The notes below the pieces were generated by a model that did no database searches, had not been told where the DNA came from, and saw nothing but the letters and a program-made list of their open reading frames with translations. From Bradyrhizobium sp. 199 (GTDB taxonomy: Bacteria > Pseudomonadota > Alphaproteobacteria > Rhizobiales > Xanthobacteraceae), in assembly GCF_023073355.1 (NCBI RefSeq), contig NZ_JADPJI010000002.1, positions 806,001-870,000 on the forward strand: a stretch of DNA of 64,000 nt, written 5' to 3'. Below, in pieces: positions 63,711 through 64,000 of the stretch. Made by a program: the position numbers and the translations under genes. Each line of letters begins with the position of its first letter. Positions within the stretch are counted from its first letter, which is position 1.

Positions 63711-64000
63711 ATGGCGAGCTTCTTCATCGACAGGCCAATCTTCGCCTGGGTGGTCGCGCTGTTCATCTGCTTGATCGGCGCGATCGCCGTGCCGCTGCTG
63801 CCGATCGCGCAATATCCGATCATCGCGCCGCCCTCGATCTCGATCTCGACCAGCTATCCCGGCGCCTCGCCTGAAAACCTCTACAACAGCGTCACGCGGC
63901 TGATCGAGGAGGAGCTCAACGGCGCCGCCAACATCCTCAACTTCGAATCGACCAGCGACTCGCTCGGCCAGGTCGAGATCATCGCCAACTTCCAACCCGG
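63711..64000 (+). CDS. RND efflux inner-membrane pump (3' end outside window)
   Basis: Start of an AcrB/MexB-type proton-driven multidrug pump; 96 residues are visible. MASFFIDRPIFAWVVALFI is the standard N-terminus, followed by QYPIIAPPSISISTSYPGAS. It forms an operon with the adaptor just before it. The rest lies beyond base 64000. Confidence 0.95.
   Translation, partial: MASFFIDRPIFAWVVALFICLIGAIAVPLLPIAQYPIIAPPSISISTSYPGASPENLYNSVTRLIEEELNGAANILNFESTSDSLGQVEIIANFQP

Overview
The window is GC-rich chromosomal DNA from an alphaproteobacterium and most likely a Bradyrhizobium or a close relative. The evidence is the fused cysNC gene, the cysG-DUF2849-cysI-DUF934-cysH order, an RcdA (DUF1465) gene, a DUF2865 gene, EcfG-type promoter sequences (GGAAC-N16/17-CGTT-like) and several classes of intergenic palindromic repeats of the kind abundant in that genus. 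Coding density is high. I see no rRNA, tRNA, CRISPR array, prophage or transposase.

Layout. (1) Bases 1-10290 are one long plus-strand run for urea uptake and breakdown: urtB (5' end cut off), urtC, urtD, urtE, ureD, ureA, ureB, a DUF559 endonuclease-like gene bracketed by a 38-bp inverted repeat, a SpoT/Mesh1-like HD hydrolase, ureC, a small ABM-fold monooxygenase, then ureE (with a very His-rich tail), ureF and ureG. (2) 10.5-18.7 kb is an envelope and stress region: a CHASE/HWE-type sensor kinase with degraded ATP-binding boxes, a TetR regulator, OpgC, two small membrane proteins (one DUF883-like), an AI-2E family permease, an L,D-transpeptidase, a DUF2865 protein and a 51-residue membrane protein behind a perfect EcfG-type promoter. 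(3) 18.7-32.7 kb starts with malate synthase G and continues with a complete assimilatory sulfur set: cysD-cysNC diverging from cysG-DUF2849-cysI-DUF934-cysH, followed by the sulfate importer sbp-cysT-cysW-cysA. Together these import sulfate, activate it to APS/PAPS, and reduce it to sulfite and then sulfide, with siroheme made on site.

(4) 32.9-43.5 kb is mixed metabolism and envelope: a CAP-domain lipoprotein, a patatin phospholipase, 3-hydroxybutyrate dehydrogenase, a TauE/SafE permease, a polysaccharide flippase, a tiny cysteine-rich exported protein facing a DsbD-N-like protein, YqgE, a TfdA-type dioxygenase with two short-chain dehydrogenases, and a CsbD stress protein. (5) 43.6-53.0 kb carries a DUF459 SGNH protein that has lost catalytic residues, a lytic transglycosylase, galU, a diguanylate cyclase, a small unknown protein and a large GGDEF/EAL protein. 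(6) 53.2-64.0 kb has a quinone oxidoreductase, DUF1192, a probable small RNA, rcdA, rpmE, an MsbA-like ABC exporter, a GNAT acetyltransferase, a MotA/MotB-like pair with no flagellar genes nearby, a CFA-type methyltransferase, and the start of an RND efflux operon cut off by the window end.

The items most worth a second look are: the DUF559 gene with its own inverted repeats inside the urease operon; a 103-bp two-hairpin repeat whose terminal TAA serves as the stop codon of the neighbouring gene at all three of its sites; an sRNA-like locus at about 54.70-54.82 kb with anti-Shine-Dalgarno motifs; the catalytically degraded HWE kinase and DUF459 proteins; and the orphan MotAB-like pair.
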